DNA from: Galerina marginata
Lineage: Eukaryota > Basidiomycota > Agaricomycetes > Agaricales > Galerinaceae
Length of the DNA stretch: 64,000 bases
Direction: 5' to 3'
Assembly: GCA_023014335.1 (NCBI GenBank)
Contig: JAECYW010000009.1
Coordinates: 124,001-188,000, forward strand
Position 1 is the first letter of the stretch, and every line of letters starts with the position of its first letter. Shown here piece after piece: positions 47,981 to 60,014 of this stretch. The position numbers and the translations under genes are program-made. The notes under the pieces were generated by a model. It was not told the origin of the DNA, ran no database searches, and worked only from the letters and a program-made list of their open reading frames with translations.

Positions 47981-50900
47981 AAGTGTTCAACCCTTAGGGC
48001 CCTAGGGGCGCGTCGCGTCGTCCTATGAGTCACGTGTTACGTGTTGGGATCAAATTTTCATCCTCCCGCCCTCCCGCCACTCTGACACTCTTCCATCTCC
48101 TGGTACAATCGTCTCTCGTCCTCTACGGTTTGCTGAATACAGTTCAACTATGACCTATATTCAGGGGTATATTCGACGCCTTGAAGATCCGATTCTCAGC
48201 CACTCATGCGATGCCGGCGCACCCAAGTTGTGCATGTAGTTACTCTTTTTACCGACTTCCTTCACGATCTCCTGGATGTCGTCGGGAGTTCTAGAATTCC
48301 GGTGAGGAAGGACGTTGCTCTGTAGGATTCGAGCTTTTACTAATTGTTTTCAAGAAGAATGGCTCTTGAAGCTTGAAGCTTGATTGCTCACCTTTTTCTT
48401 TTGGTTCTGCGATCCTTCCTTGTTACAAGGCCCACGAGCGCGGCGATCTCGCATATTCATCGGAATCGCGGTACGGGTCTTTACTGGAGAATCCAGGCGA
48501 GTAGGTACGTGCTTCGTTGCCTTTACCTCCTCTGGAGTCGAAGCTGAACAAACTTCATCGTTCTCAGCTCGCCGTTGGCGTTACTTTACCTATTCCAAGA
48601 CCTCCTCCCTCTTCCGAGCCCCCCAGAAACTTAAAGCCTGTCACCATTACCACGATACTCAACTGCCACGTCGATTCGTCGCCTGGCTCCGTACCTCATG
48701 CAGGGACTCGCATCGTTTGTCCGCGATTTGGTCATCGCTAGCACCATCCCCTGCCTTTTCGCCAACCGTCTCCTCTCGGGGCAGGATGCACGATTTCCAA
48801 ATCCTCTTACCCGAATATCCTCGTTCGGCGTCGTCGCAGCCCTCCCGCTGCTGCACCATCCTCCCCCCTGCCCTGCCTCGCGGCCTGGTCGTTCCCGCCC
48901 CTGTGCATGCACCACCTGCTGCTCCACGGTTCTTTTCACTCCCGAAAGCAAAATAAGCCCGCACAGATCGCAGGAGCCGTTGGTCCTGGGGTATATGCAT
49001 GGGCATTGCCTGCTGGAGGAGCTTCCACGGGAGAGGTTTCGTCAGTTCGTGGGATGGGCTGTTGAGGCAGGGCGGGGCCGGGAGGGGGGGCGGGTAGCTT
49101 GGTGCTGATGTTGCTGGGGCGTTGCTGGTGCTGCTGACAGCCGGACGAGTTCGCGAGCCGGCCATGACTGGGAAGGCAGAAGAGGATAACGCGTAGCTAG
49201 GACGCATACAAGTACGAATACAGTGAGGTCCCTGCCTCCCCTCTCGACTGCAGGATCTGCCCTCGTCGCATCCACGTCTACATCTCAATTCACGCCTCCC
49301 CTGCCCCGCCGATCGATGATCCGGCTGCAGGCCTACATCCGTTCAACGTTTCGGGCTCCAGCAAGGGAGGTGCCGCTCAAATCTCAAACTCGCGCATCTG
49401 CCCATCTTGCCGCACCTCGGGAAGGAGGAAGAGGACGAGGGAACGACGCTCAGGCCGTCGTCTGAATCACCAATACGAATGCGACAAGTCGATGAATACC
49501 GCATCCTCACCTCCTGTCTCTCCCTCAACTTACCTTTCCAACTGCCTTAGGCGTGCTGGGCGTGCACTATCTGTTCGCGATTGGTCGTCGTCACCGCCAA
49601 TCCCTACCATTTCGTCGACCCTCTACGTATACCCTCTTGGTCCCTGGAGAGGGTGTAGGATTTCCATATCATCGCCTCCACATCTGCTCGTGCTCGTGCT
49701 CCGTCGTCGCAGCTCTCCCGCTGCTGCCGCACCCTCATTCTGTTCGACCCTGTCGAGTCTCAGCCCTGCTCGTGTCCTACCTACCCTTCCTTACCCAGGC
49801 GCGCCACGCTGCTGCTGCTGATGCACAGCTCTCCTCTCTTTGCTTCCAAAAGCAAAGTAAGCCCGTAGATGGCCCTGGGCCAGGGTACGAGCACGAGCAT
49901 GGGCACGGGCATGGGCTGGTGGAGGAGTCGCGACGGGAACGTGTTCACCACGTTTCGTGGGATGGGTGTTTGGGGAAGCGTGACGGGGCAGGGTGGAGTT
50001 GGGGAGGGGCGGGTCGGGCAGCTGATGCTAGTGCTGCAGGAGGCGGGTGGGTTCGCGAGCTGGCCATGATCGAGGACGAAGAGCGGCTGGTATTTGGCTG
50101 GGACGCATACACTTACGAACAGGATGACGACCCACCACGGTGCCTCCCTCCTCAACCGCAGGAGCTGCTTGCGTTCTCTGTACTACCTCGACTTGGCCAC
50201 ATCCACGTTTGCTGGTGCCCAGGCTGCAGGCGGGCATAGCAGCGAGGACGAACCCCGGGCTGCTGCTGCAGTACTTGTTTTGTCGTGTTGGCGGCTGTGC
50301 GGAGGAACGAAGGGAATCGACGAACGACGGTCTTCTAGATCGCTATCACGCGTGCAGGTGCTTCGTTCAACGTTCTGCGTCGAGCATCCCGCTCTTTCCA
50401 TGACTATATGCACGCATGCGCGCCCACTCGACTCCGCCCGCCCTGCCCACGCCCATGCCCGCGCCGCGTTCCAAGACGCAGCTGCCGCCCCCGCCCCACT
50501 CCGCCTGTGTCTGCGCCTGTACCGCTGCTGTCATCCGATACACCAACCCCCATCGATGACCACGACATGTCCGCTAGTGCGGTGCTCTAATCCAGCTGCC
50601 CGTCGTTGTTTCCCAGCCCGTCCCAGCTCGTATCGGTCTAGAGTAGTGCAGCGAGCAGATTGTCCTAGCCCTATCGAGCAACTCAACATACACATACCCC
50701 TCCCCTCGCGTGTGAGCGGCAATCGCAGCCCACCATCGCCCGCCCTCTTCCTTCCTTGGACCTCCCTCCCTCCCTCCCGCTGTCAATCGCAGGTTTACTC
50801 CCATCCTTCCATCCTACGCCACGGCTTCGCTTCGAGACTGTTCTCGCTCAAACTCCGCTCAACCTCGCGTGGACTGTACTCGTACGATCGCTGCTCGTCC

Positions 50901-51200
50901 TGATATGAGAATGGCGCTGCTAGAGGAGCCGTCCATTTATTTGGGCCAATCTTCGTTTTCATCTCGTTGCGGGTGTATGAAGGGGTGAACGGACGGCGGG
51001 GGAGCTGGTTCTCCTCGGGTGATGATGTTGGTGATGGCAGCGTGCTGCTCGTGCGAGTCATTCTCTCCGTTCGAGGTCGATTCGACAACCCTCTCTGCTC
51101 TAGGACAGGACAGCGTGGAGGATGTCCAGCGACTAGCTCAGTGCCCTCCCCTCTGCGCGTGTGAAGCAGTAGTCGCGGGCACCATCGCCCGACAACGGTG
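47980..51200. repeat. Dispersed segment D copy 3 plus GC-rich segment copy 2
   Basis: 47980-48950 matches 21150-22350 (regulatory element at 48008-48040). 48950-51200 matches 22350-24560 with the same internal duplicated modules. No conserved reading frame. Confidence 0.6.
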
Positions 51201-51900
51201 TCATAGCCTCTGGATTTATCACGTCGTAAGGGACTTCGAGAATGCCGAGCACTCTATTCTTGGGTCTCTACTTCGTTCATATTATTTTACTGCTGAAAAC
51301 TTTGCACTGTAGAAGCGTTTGGGAAAGGAGGATCATTAGGTGTCATCGACTAGAAAATGTAGGTCTCCAAAGTATTTTTTTTTCCACAAAATCACTTGAT
51401 TTACTTTACAGTTTTCGAATTCCTGTCTAGCGTCTAGCTTTATGATCGCCGATAGTGCATTTCTTGAAAATTCTTTCGAACCCAAATTGTAGAATTTACA
51501 GCTGATGCCGTCGCTTGATTGCTTACTCGAGTAGGCTGGACTTTCGAGCGAGGTTGAGGAAGGTGTCTGAATACCAAGCTTCCTACTAGCTCAAAGGACC
51601 TTGGCTCTTACATTGGGACTTGGGAATAACATTTTGGCTCGCGAATCTCTTGGTTCTTTAAAATTTTTGGCTGAGGACGTGAGTGCTTATAACAAAATAC
51701 CTTGCTTCATACATTCACTGAAGCTGGAATATCTCTCAGGCTCTGAGCCTGGTACAGAACCCTCATAATAGGCGGGTAAAATTCTGACATTGACTGTCTC
51801 GACGATGGCGTTTCTGACAGAGGGCGTTGGCGTTGGCTTCTATTGTTCAGCATTGCGCTAGTTCTTGCGCTCGTAGAAACTGGAATATCTCTGACTCTGG
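51200..51900. repeat. Duplicate of 25640-26300
   Basis: Near-identical stretch with TTTTCGAATTCCTGTCTAG and ACTCGAGTAGGCTGGACTTT landmarks. It joins the F-box fragment at GGGGCAGGTACGAAACC. Confidence 0.6.
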
Positions 51901-51904
51901 GGCA

Positions 51905-52240
51905 GGTACGAAACCTTATGACTTATTCCCCTCCCTGTTCTCCAACTGCGACCTTTCGACCATGATACAGCTCCATGTGATCATCCGATTCCTCCCATAC
52001 TTACCGCCAGCTACCTTTGGCTCCTTCATCACTCTATTTTCTTTATTTTCATCAATTCCCGACCTTTTTGTCGATGAAAAAACCCTCTCCACAATATTAG
52101 ACAGTTATGTCCAAATCCAAATCGAAAATGCCAAAGCTGAACTTATTCCCCCTCTTTTCCCTTTCCTCCAGAACGTTGCAATGTACACGTTTGAAGTCGA
52201 TCGCCCAGATTCAGGGGCTGATAACTATTCAAAAAACCGT
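51905..52240 (+). pseudogene. F-box protein C-terminal fragment
   Basis: Encodes YDLFPSLFSNCDLSTMIQL, then VDEKTLSTILD and PPLFPFLQNVAMYTFEV. These align with YNLFPTLYSTCDFSTITQL, LDERTLSIILD and PPFFPLLQTIRMPVF of the F-box protein just downstream (53815-54080) and with the intact gene at 2.7 kb. It lacks the F-box and the extreme C-terminus. It is distinct in sequence, so it is an older paralog remnant. Confidence 0.7.
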
Positions 52241-52512
52241 TTACAAAACAAAGTACAATGACAAGTAAAAGGAAACTTACAGTACTTTGTGGTAGTGTCG
52301 TATATTACAACAACAACTGGATGAATCGGTATGAGCATAAATTTTTTTGCTAGGACAATCGAGGCAGCTTAGTTTGAGGTACAGAGAAACGATACGCTTG
52401 CCTCCTCATGGCTGTCTGGTCAATTAGGAATCAGGAATATCAAAAATCATGTCAGATGGCTACGGAGATGAAAAAATAATGTCCATGTGAACCATCGTCA
52501 AAGACGGAGTCA

Positions 52513-54333
52513 ATGGTGGCCTGGGCCGATTTTGAAATTGAAATTTTGGTTATCAAAACGGTCATGAACTTGATACGGCATCCCATGGATGCAGCCTTCC
52601 GGGTCCCGGGACGACGTGCCCCGTCGCCAACCCGTTTGAACCCGACACGCAAACGCAAACAGCCTCTCGGTTCTCTCCTGTCATCTCCTTCTCACCAAAT
52701 CAACTCATTTTACTACCAAGTGGAATCACTAAATACTACCCAAAATCAACGACTCAGATCTAAATCGCTCACCCACACGAAGTCGTCAATGACTACGCTT
52801 CACCTCGAGATCCTTCACGAAATTTTCCTATACAACGCCAACATCTTCACAGAAGAAAAATGTCTGGAAACTACTCGTATATCCTCCCAAGTCTGTCGCG
52901 TTTGGAGATCGCTCATCCTGAACACGCCCGCCATCTGGGGCCGTCTCTTGGAGTTGAGCGCACTGGAACGGAGTACCGAGCGATGGAGGCAGGAAGTTTT
53001 AAACAGGAGCGGGAACAGCCGCCTCTGGATAGATGGTCGAGCATTTGGCTGTCTCACTGAGCCCCGTCTCGGAACGGAATTCTTTTACCATCTTTTAGAT
53101 GCCTACTGGGAACGGATCGAGCACATCAGGATAAACATCGCTGAGTTGCCCATCGACGACCAATTTTGGCGGCTTCTGGTAAGGCCAGCGCCAAAACTTC
53201 AATCGTTTCTAGTGGAGCTGGAGGAGATATACCTCATTTTTTCCTATGTTCCTAGCCCACCAGCAAAACCGTTATTTTCCAACCATGCACCTCTGTTGCG
53301 CAATTTTTGTGCTCACGGTTTTTCTTTCAGCCTCACGTCGCCGTGGCTTTCACAACTCTGCCACCTTTGGCTCACTCTATCCCACCCAGTCGACGAAATA
53401 CTGAATGCTCTCCATTCGATACCATCCCTTATGACCCTCACCGTATCTTCCTCCAGAGAACGTTCCTTGGTAGTTTCTACGTCCCTCCCTTCTGTGATCC
53501 TCTCCAATTTAACCGCCTTAAACCTCAAAGACATCACGCTGCCTAATGTAATCGAATTCCTAACGCACATCCGCCCGTCGGACAGATGCGGTCTTTATCT
53601 CACGAGCCATTTCAGTTCGAATGGGGACGAAGACCTGCGAACTCTTTCCCTACCTCTATCTGAGTGGCTCAACAACTACCTCCGTAATAATCATATCACA
53701 GCATTCCATTTCGACCTTCGTTCCAACAGGTTTTGGTCCTACGACAACACAGATCATACTCATAAGCCAGTATTTAATACGGACATCACCGCCACTTCTT
53801 CCACTCTGGGCTCGTATAACTTATTCCCGACCCTGTACTCCACCTGCGACTTTTCAACCATTACACAGCTCGACATGGTCATTCCTTACCTACCTTCCTC
53901 AGCATTGGCCGCCTTTACCCCTCTCTTTTCTTCATTCTCATCCGTTACCGACCTTTCTCTCGATGAGCGAACCCTTTCAATCATCCTTGACATTCCTACC
54001 CCGATCGAAAACGCCGCAGCACCGGAACGCATGCCTCCTTTTTTCCCTCTCCTCCAGACCATTAGAATGCCCGTGTTTGGAGATTATCGCTCGGAATCTG
54101 CGGACAACGGCTATGTGTGCCCGCTATTGCGTTTCCTCCGCACGCGTTTGGCGCTCAGAGTGCCGATTCAGACACTCGACATCATTGGAAAAAGATACGG
54201 CTGGACATACTTCGATATGACGTTCCTCGACGAGATAACTGGGCTACTAGTTATGTGGAGGGTTAAAAATACGGATTTCAAGTACACGTGCGGATCTGGG
54301 AAGCCGGAGAGTTTGTTGTATACGGATTTTTGA
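52513..54333 (+). CDS. F-box domain protein, second copy with altered start
   Basis: Homologous end to end with the 2.7-kb gene: F-box LHLEILHEIFLYNANIF...ISSQVCRVWRSLILNTPAIWGRLLEL, then the same Leu-rich C-terminal region ending TCGSGKPESLLYTDF. The ATG of the intact copy is GTG here (52720-52722). Initiation must use the in-frame upstream ATG at 52513 (606 aa, adding a 69-aa basic extension derived from former leader sequence) or the downstream ATG at 52789, just before the F-box. The rest of the frame is undamaged over 1.6 kb despite high divergence, suggesting it is still used. A transposon-like insertion lies 9 bp after the stop. Confidence 0.75.
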   Translation: MVAWADFEIEILVIKTVMNLIRHPMDAAFRVPGRRAPSPTRLNPTRKRKQPLGSLLSSPSHQINSFYYQVESLNTTQNQRLRSKSLTHTKSSMTTLHLEILHEIFLYNANIFTEEKCLETTRISSQVCRVWRSLILNTPAIWGRLLELSALERSTERWRQEVLNRSGNSRLWIDGRAFGCLTEPRLGTEFFYHLLDAYWERIEHIRINIAELPIDDQFWRLLVRPAPKLQSFLVELEEIYLIFSYVPSPPAKPLFSNHAPLLRNFCAHGFSFSLTSPWLSQLCHLWLTLSHPVDEILNALHSIPSLMTLTVSSSRERSLVVSTSLPSVILSNLTALNLKDITLPNVIEFLTHIRPSDRCGLYLTSHFSSNGDEDLRTLSLPLSEWLNNYLRNNHITAFHFDLRSNRFWSYDNTDHTHKPVFNTDITATSSTLGSYNLFPTLYSTCDFSTITQLDMVIPYLPSSALAAFTPLFSSFSSVTDLSLDERTLSIILDIPTPIENAAAPERMPPFFPLLQTIRMPVFGDYRSESADNGYVCPLLRFLRTRLALRVPIQTLDIIGKRYGWTYFDMTFLDEITGLLVMWRVKNTDFKYTCGSGKPESLLYTDF

Positions 54334-54342
54334 TACGTGCTA

Positions 54343-54744
54343 TGGTGCACAACACTTAGTCACCGCCTGTTTTGTACAACGGGTCCTGCGGGCCGAAAAT
54401 TTCCCCTTTTTCTTATCCCTCTTGTAAAAACGCTCCTTTTGATTGTCTGAACATTTCTACAAGACCGATTTTTGATTGGGTCAAAACTGACGGAGTTAGA
54501 AAATTTTGGTCGGGTGAATTTGGCCACATTGCCTTATATAGGAGGACCCTGAGTCCCAATATGGCAGGTTACCCGAAAACATGGGCGATTTTGAAGCTAA
54601 ATGCCTATTTTTGCTTCTTTTTGAGTGCCATGAGCACCCCAGAGGGTCGAAAATCTGGCCAATTGAACATCAAAATTTGAAAAAATTTTCTCCGGCCAAA
54701 TTGGCCGCTGTCCAAAATAGGCGGTGACTAAGCGTTGTGCACCA
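54343..54744. mobile_element. TA-target MITE
   Basis: A 402-bp element with long imperfect inverted repeats of about 26-45 bp (ends TGGTGCACAAC...CTTAGTCACCGCC and its complement), flanked by TA (54341-54342 and 54745-54746). The matching site after the intact F-box gene (about 4358-4372) lacks it. No transposase. A Tc1/mariner-type origin is inferred from the TA duplication. Confidence 0.75.
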
Positions 54745-54929
54745 TACGTACTGTAGCTACATCGGTTACTTATAAAATCTTAGATTACGAGTAAATCGGA
54801 GCATACATATCCCATACTTGCTATCGGACTGAAACAGAAACAATTCGTTCTGTAGATTGCCTCAAATATAATAATAAATACCTGTTAAATCGAATGGAGA
54901 CAACGGATAGTTAGTATATATATATCATT

Positions 54930-55285
54930 GGCGACGATCCATTACTGAAAGTCGGCTCTAGGAGTTTAAAATGAATTTAAAGTACCGGTGTAAATTGTAT
55001 TGGAACGCATGAAATCGCCGTGAAATGCAAAGCATTGACAATGAATATAGTATTTAGATTCGAGCGAACTTCACTCCTTTTGGTACAGCGCTTTGGACTT
55101 TTCATTCGGATCGCACACTTCGTTCAGAGCTTCTCTGTCCCGTAATCCCGGGCATCAGGCTCTTTCCACAACCACGAGAAACGAGTCCTCGTTTCTCCTC
55201 CGAACGAACACGCGAAAACAGACTTATAGGGCGCGTCGCATCGTCCTATCAGTCACATGCTACGTGTTGGGATCAAATTTTCGTC
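54930..55285. repeat. Dispersed segment D, copy 4 (truncated)
   Basis: Matches 21135-21488 up to GGGATCAAATTTTCGTCC, then switches precisely to surface-protein sequence. Confidence 0.6.
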
Positions 55286-55455
55286 CTGGTTTCTTAGCTT
55301 TACTACTGGTCGTATGGCGCGTTTATATTCTACGCACCAGGCGACGGTTGTCCGAAATTTTCAGAGAGAGGAAAAAACTTGGAATTGATCGAAATATTCC
55401 TCCCTCTCCAGTTCAGAAGCAGAGAATAATTGTGGGATCTCAGACGCATGCATAA
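55286..55455 (+). pseudogene. 3' end of the surface-protein gene (block 3)
   Basis: Encodes LALLLVVWRVYILRTRRRLS, then EIFRERKKLGIDRNIP and a tail ending SQTHA. This is the transmembrane/cytoplasmic end of the 7357-8254 protein. Everything 5' of the membrane helix is replaced by segment D, so the protein cannot be made as such. Confidence 0.7.
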
Positions 55456-55647
55456 TTAACGTCCAACATGTATTAATACGTTTGGAAAATTTGTTCTGCT
55501 CGGAATTCTTATCCGGTACAGGCTCAAGAAAGGAAGTAAAAATCAAGCCCTCAAGATGTATTGAAACAGGCGATGCAACATTTTCAAGGGAGGTGAGGAA
55601 TGGCGAAAGATGCCGATTGTAGATTTCCAGATGTGTTGGATGACTTT

Positions 55648-56329
55648 TCAGCCAGAGTTGACGAACTCCCAGCGGGTCTCTGAGGCGCCTCCATTTTCGA
55701 CCAAAATGACCTGAGAGAAAAAAATTCAACAATTTAAAGCTATCAGAACAAAATTCAGGTCAAATCTCACGTTGCGTGCAATGGTAAAGTTATCAGCAGC
55801 AAACTTGGGGTCGTTGACGAGCTTGATGCTGAAGGAAAACTTTGTAAAATTAACGGAGAATAAGCGTACAATGAACACTTACTTCCACAATCCAGTGCTC
55901 GCGGCCTTGAGCGACCACTTGTAGTCGCCTTCCTGCCACTCGAGGTAGCGTTTACCGTTCGAATCCGTTTTCTGATCATGCCAGGTCGAACATTAATATT
56001 ACGCAACGGAGACAGGGAAGAAAATCAAAATCAAAAAAACAGATGCACTCACCCCGGAGTCGGCAACGCTCAAGTTGGAGTCCGACTTGATCGTGTAGGC
56101 TCCGGTTTGATCGACGGAGACGGTCAGTTTCTACAGCAAGAAAAAAAAATGTTAAACTTGTGAGCTCAACATTCACAACATTGACGAGCGCACTTACCGC
56201 CTCCTTAGGGACCTGGTCGCCAATTTTAATGGTGGTGACTGCATCACCCGAGCTGGTCTCGTTGTTGGGCACGATGTAGTACCCGGTCTTGCGGTTCCTG
56301 ATGAGGTAGATACCTGGTGTGACGGACAT
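55648..56329 (-). CDS. Beta-trefoil-like small protein, copy 3
   Basis: Exons on the minus strand: 56329-56198, 56130-56053, 55971-55883, 55828-55771 and 55710-55648. Lengths are again 132, 78, 89, 58 and 63 nt, with all donors and acceptors intact, 139 aa. Third intact member of the family; introns diverge more than exons, consistent with purifying selection. Confidence 0.75.
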
Positions 56330-56409
56330 GGTGTTCGAGGCTGAATGAGCGAGTTGGTGATACTGAAGAAATATGGAAAGTCGGATCTGTATTTATATGT
56401 TTTCCTTCC

Positions 56410-58738
56410 TACTATGTTGGCGTTGTCGAGGACTGACGCGAGTTGGGTGTATGCTGTGTCTGTGGATTCTCGACTTCAGCTGTGGCGGCGGCGAGAATGG
56501 AAGGACTGTACTCACTGTCCTGCAAACTGAATCGTGTATCCATCTCAAACATTTCGCATAGCACACACACACCGTCCTTATCTCGTTTGAGGGCCTTGTT
56601 TACGAACAGATTGAAGAGGGACACGCTTTGCCATCGCAGGAAATGGAATTCTGCAAGTTAACCTACGATTTAATTTGACGGCTTGCTCGATGTGGCCACC
56701 CAAGAGTGCAGAATTTTTCGAGTAAGCCGGAATGCTGTAATACCTTTACTTGTGGCGTTCATGGAATCTCAATAGCGATAGGTAAATGGGAAAAAAAGAG
56801 ATGACGGCGTGCGAGCAAGAAAGTGTGCTTCCATACGCATAGATATTGTTGCACAATTTAATATGGGAGAAACCGTGCTTCCATACGCATAGATATCGTT
56901 GCACGATTCGATATCGAGAGGAAACGAAATTACCGTGCCTATCGTCAAAGGAAAAAAGGCATTCTAATCAGTACTCATAAGCGAAAAGGGATATTATGCC
57001 ATGAACTCACGAGCAGCGACAAAAAGGGCGGGTATGACGCCATCCTCATACGGCGTTGCAATTGCTTCTTGAACGATACCAAAACGCGTCGAGAAACGGG
57101 GCCAGAGAATTCCGTACATAGAGTTATGTACCACTTTCAACTGAATGGAGTGGACAACAGCCCGAGCGGGTGTACCAGCACGTCTTGTCGTAAATGAACA
57201 AATCAGACGACGTACAGACAACGAGGTGAGCGTATGAACTGGTGTAGACGCCCATGTTCGGTTAGTTTTGTGGATTTACAATCAAGAGGTCGTGAGGAAA
57301 AAGTAGGCAGCCTAGCCCCGGTCGATCGGTGTGCAATCAAAGGAAACGGATCTTCCCTTGAGGCAGAGGAAAAATTGTTATAAAACGTCGCGTCAGGAGC
57401 ATGGAGTACACGAGAATGAAGGTGTAGGATACGTCTGATGATATAAATCGTTAGTCACGTCGCTTAGAAAGGGGAGAAGGGAGATAGTTACCTCTTGCAA
57501 ACTGCTGGGTATACTCAAGTAAGCAGATTCTCCTCGCCTCATTAGTCGCTCGGCCTTTCTAGGCTCGTAGAATTTCCTGCAGCTCAAGAGATCTCTTGAT
57601 ATTTCTACATGCTTCACGCAAGCTCAGGCTGGAACCGACACGTATACAGCACACAAATACTATGGAACCGAGTTCAAATAACGAAGAGATACTAAAGAGA
57701 TAGAAAACGTACATCGACTCCTCGACCCCTAGGCTCCGACAGCAAGACTCATGGGCCTCGCTGAAATCGAGGCGCGGATGACGAGCGTGGTTTATGATCT
57801 TTACATCCGGGTGAACCTGACGCAATTCAACTGCGTGAGTTCGGGCGTATAATCAACGAAAAAAGCGGAACTGGATTTACCTTGCCCGTTATGATGAATT
57901 TACTCAGTCAACCCCTGTCGGAGGTTATCAAATGTTTTTCTTGAGCCAAGGCGAATAGGATTTGGCGCATACATGCACATGGAACGGGCTGAAAACCTGC
58001 TCGTCCTGCGCTGGTCTCGAGATGGTGTACGTGGTAGGTAGGCGAGCTGTCCTACCGATAAATCATCAGTCTAGTCACGTATCCAAAATGCAAAGCGGAT
58101 AAGGGAGAAAAAAATACGAACCACCCGCAATAAACGTAAACCTCTTGCATTCCGCTTCAGTAAATCCTAATCCCATAAGAATTCGTGGCAGTTCCTCCTG
58201 CTTTAACCTGACCCCGCAACTGCCGAGCTGAAAGTGATTGGTCTCGTGAAGAGTGGCGTACTGCTGGCAGTGCTGCTGAACCTAGATAGCCCTGTGCTTC
58301 TGGACCCGCCGATCCGCAGCGAGGCTTGGAAATGACGCATGACGAGCTCCATTCGAGTTCCTAAAGTCGACTGTTTGAGGCAGCGAGAGAGGAGGTGAGG
58401 TGAGAAGACGCACATTGATATCACTCCATTGAGGATTGAAAGGCTAAGCTTTGTAACGCCCCCGCTGGAGAGCTTTTAACCGTCGACGCATGATCCGCCG
58501 TGTTTGTGAGCTCTTCATGCGCTGCTGGGAGCTGTTTATCAGATGGCGAAGGCAATCGTAGGAAGTCGCTCTTTACTCTCAGCCAATATGGCTGCTTGAG
58601 AGGGTGAAGAAGAAGGCATTGAGAGGAGTTGGGGTCGACGTCTTCCGCAAGCACTGGTGGGGCCAGGAAGATCAGATGCTGCCAAGATGCTGCCGACAGG
58701 AATGGCGCATTCCCGACGACGATTGATTGACCAGTAAG
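56410..58738. other. Unassigned block segment, block 3
   Basis: Counterpart of 9700-12430. On the minus strand, 58424-58270 keeps a frame RMELVMRHFQASLRIG similar to blocks 1 and 2, with whole-codon indels. Gene identity unknown. Confidence 0.3.
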
Positions 58739-60014
58739 TCCCAGTGGAAACCGGTTCTGCTGTTTTCTGGAGAATGTGGAAGAGACCCGCGCAGAGCCGA
58801 GCGAGTCCGAGCGAATCCGAAGGCTTTCCGACTTAGGGATATAAATAGAACTTGAGAAGTTGCTGTCGCTGACGATGACGTCCAGCTCAGTTGCTCAATG
58901 ACCCCAGAGCTTTCTCTCTGGGAGATTCGCCCACCTTTGTCTTCCTTCCTTTACATCCATTTTCGTGACAAAATTTACCCACTCTCAACTTCGCTTCCCA
59001 ATTCCGTCGTTCCCCTCTTTCTTCCCTACCACCACCATCCCCCTCCACAGTTCATCGCAGCCCCAGAGACCCTGCCTTCCCGTTCCCTACACACGCTCCA
59101 CCAGCTGTTCGACGCGTTCGGTACATGTGCAAACTACCCTCGCTGTCAAGAAACGCGCCATATCCGATCTGTGGGCATAGAGAGTCGGATGCGCCATTTC
59201 AGGCGGGCTAGTCGATGACTTGCGATTTGGGCTCTGGTAAGACGCCTTTTAGAATCCATTGGAGACTGCTGAGCGATAGAAATTGCAGAGGCGCCTTCCC
59301 AATCTCCAAACTCTCGAGAAATGGTGCGTGTTCCACTATTTCGACGCATATATCCTGATCGCCCGCATATAGTGACCTCAAATCGAGTTTTCGCCTCGAA
59401 CATTGTCTCTATAGCACGCGACGCCAATAATGAGGTAAATTTTTGTATTTCGTGCGTGCACCTTTTGCTAATATCGACTTTATCAGTTCGCCGCCGTTTT
59501 AAGTCGGCTTCCCCAGTCTCTCGCCCTTAGGTAAGTGCAGCTCAATACAAATACCAGCTGCCCCTCGCTAATGCATACCTTCCAGCCCAGTCGTATTCAC
59601 AAGTATCTTATTCGTCGACGAGACAACGGGGGAATGGCGTTTGCATGGTGTGCTTTGGTCAGTTTCCTTGGTTCTTGTGGATCTGTCTCGGCGTGGACTC
59701 GGCGTAAAAGGCGACGGTTATACAACGTGCATTTCCAACAGTAGACAGCAGATAGGTACAGATAGAAGCAGAAATAAAGCAATTTAATGCGATGAAAAGT
59801 AAATCAGAACACCTCAGATATGACCAGAATGACGCAGATGCAAGCGCGTGCACGCAGATAGTTTTGGCATTGAAGAATTCGTAGTCAAATATCGCAAAAA
59901 TATCGCATATGCGGGGGATTCTAAACGCTCTGGTCCGTGCTGATCCGTGCTGATCCGTGAACGCAGGTGGGAGCAGATTTTCGCGGCGTAGCGCAGAACC
60001 GGTTCTTACTGGGA
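58739..60014. mobile_element. TIR-bounded insertion carrying a candidate gene
   Basis: 1276 bp present only in block 3. The ends are 22-bp inverted repeats differing at 3 positions (left TCCCAGTGGAAACCGGTTCTGC, right complement TCCCAGTAAGAACCGGTTCTGC). The flanks share GTAAG (58734-58738 and 60015-60019); blocks 1 and 2 have continuous sequence across the site. No transposase is seen. It has its own TATAAATAG (58840-58848) and a four-exon candidate gene. Confidence 0.65.
59215..59787 (+). CDS. Candidate four-exon gene inside the TIR insertion
   Basis: Exons 59215-59236, 59280-59434, 59487-59530 and 59586-59787 join in one open frame. The middle reads EMVRVPLFRRIYPDRPHI then VTSNRVFASNIVSIARDANNE, the end SPVVFTSILFVDETTGEWRL then HGVLWSVSLVLVDLSRRG. 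Introns of 43, 52 and 55 nt have GTAAGA/GTAAAT/GTAAGT donors and AG acceptors, the latter two with CTAAT branch-like sites. AATAAA is at 59772. No family recognised. It may be a captured host gene fragment. Upstream exons toward the TATA box at 58840 are possible. Confidence 0.4.
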
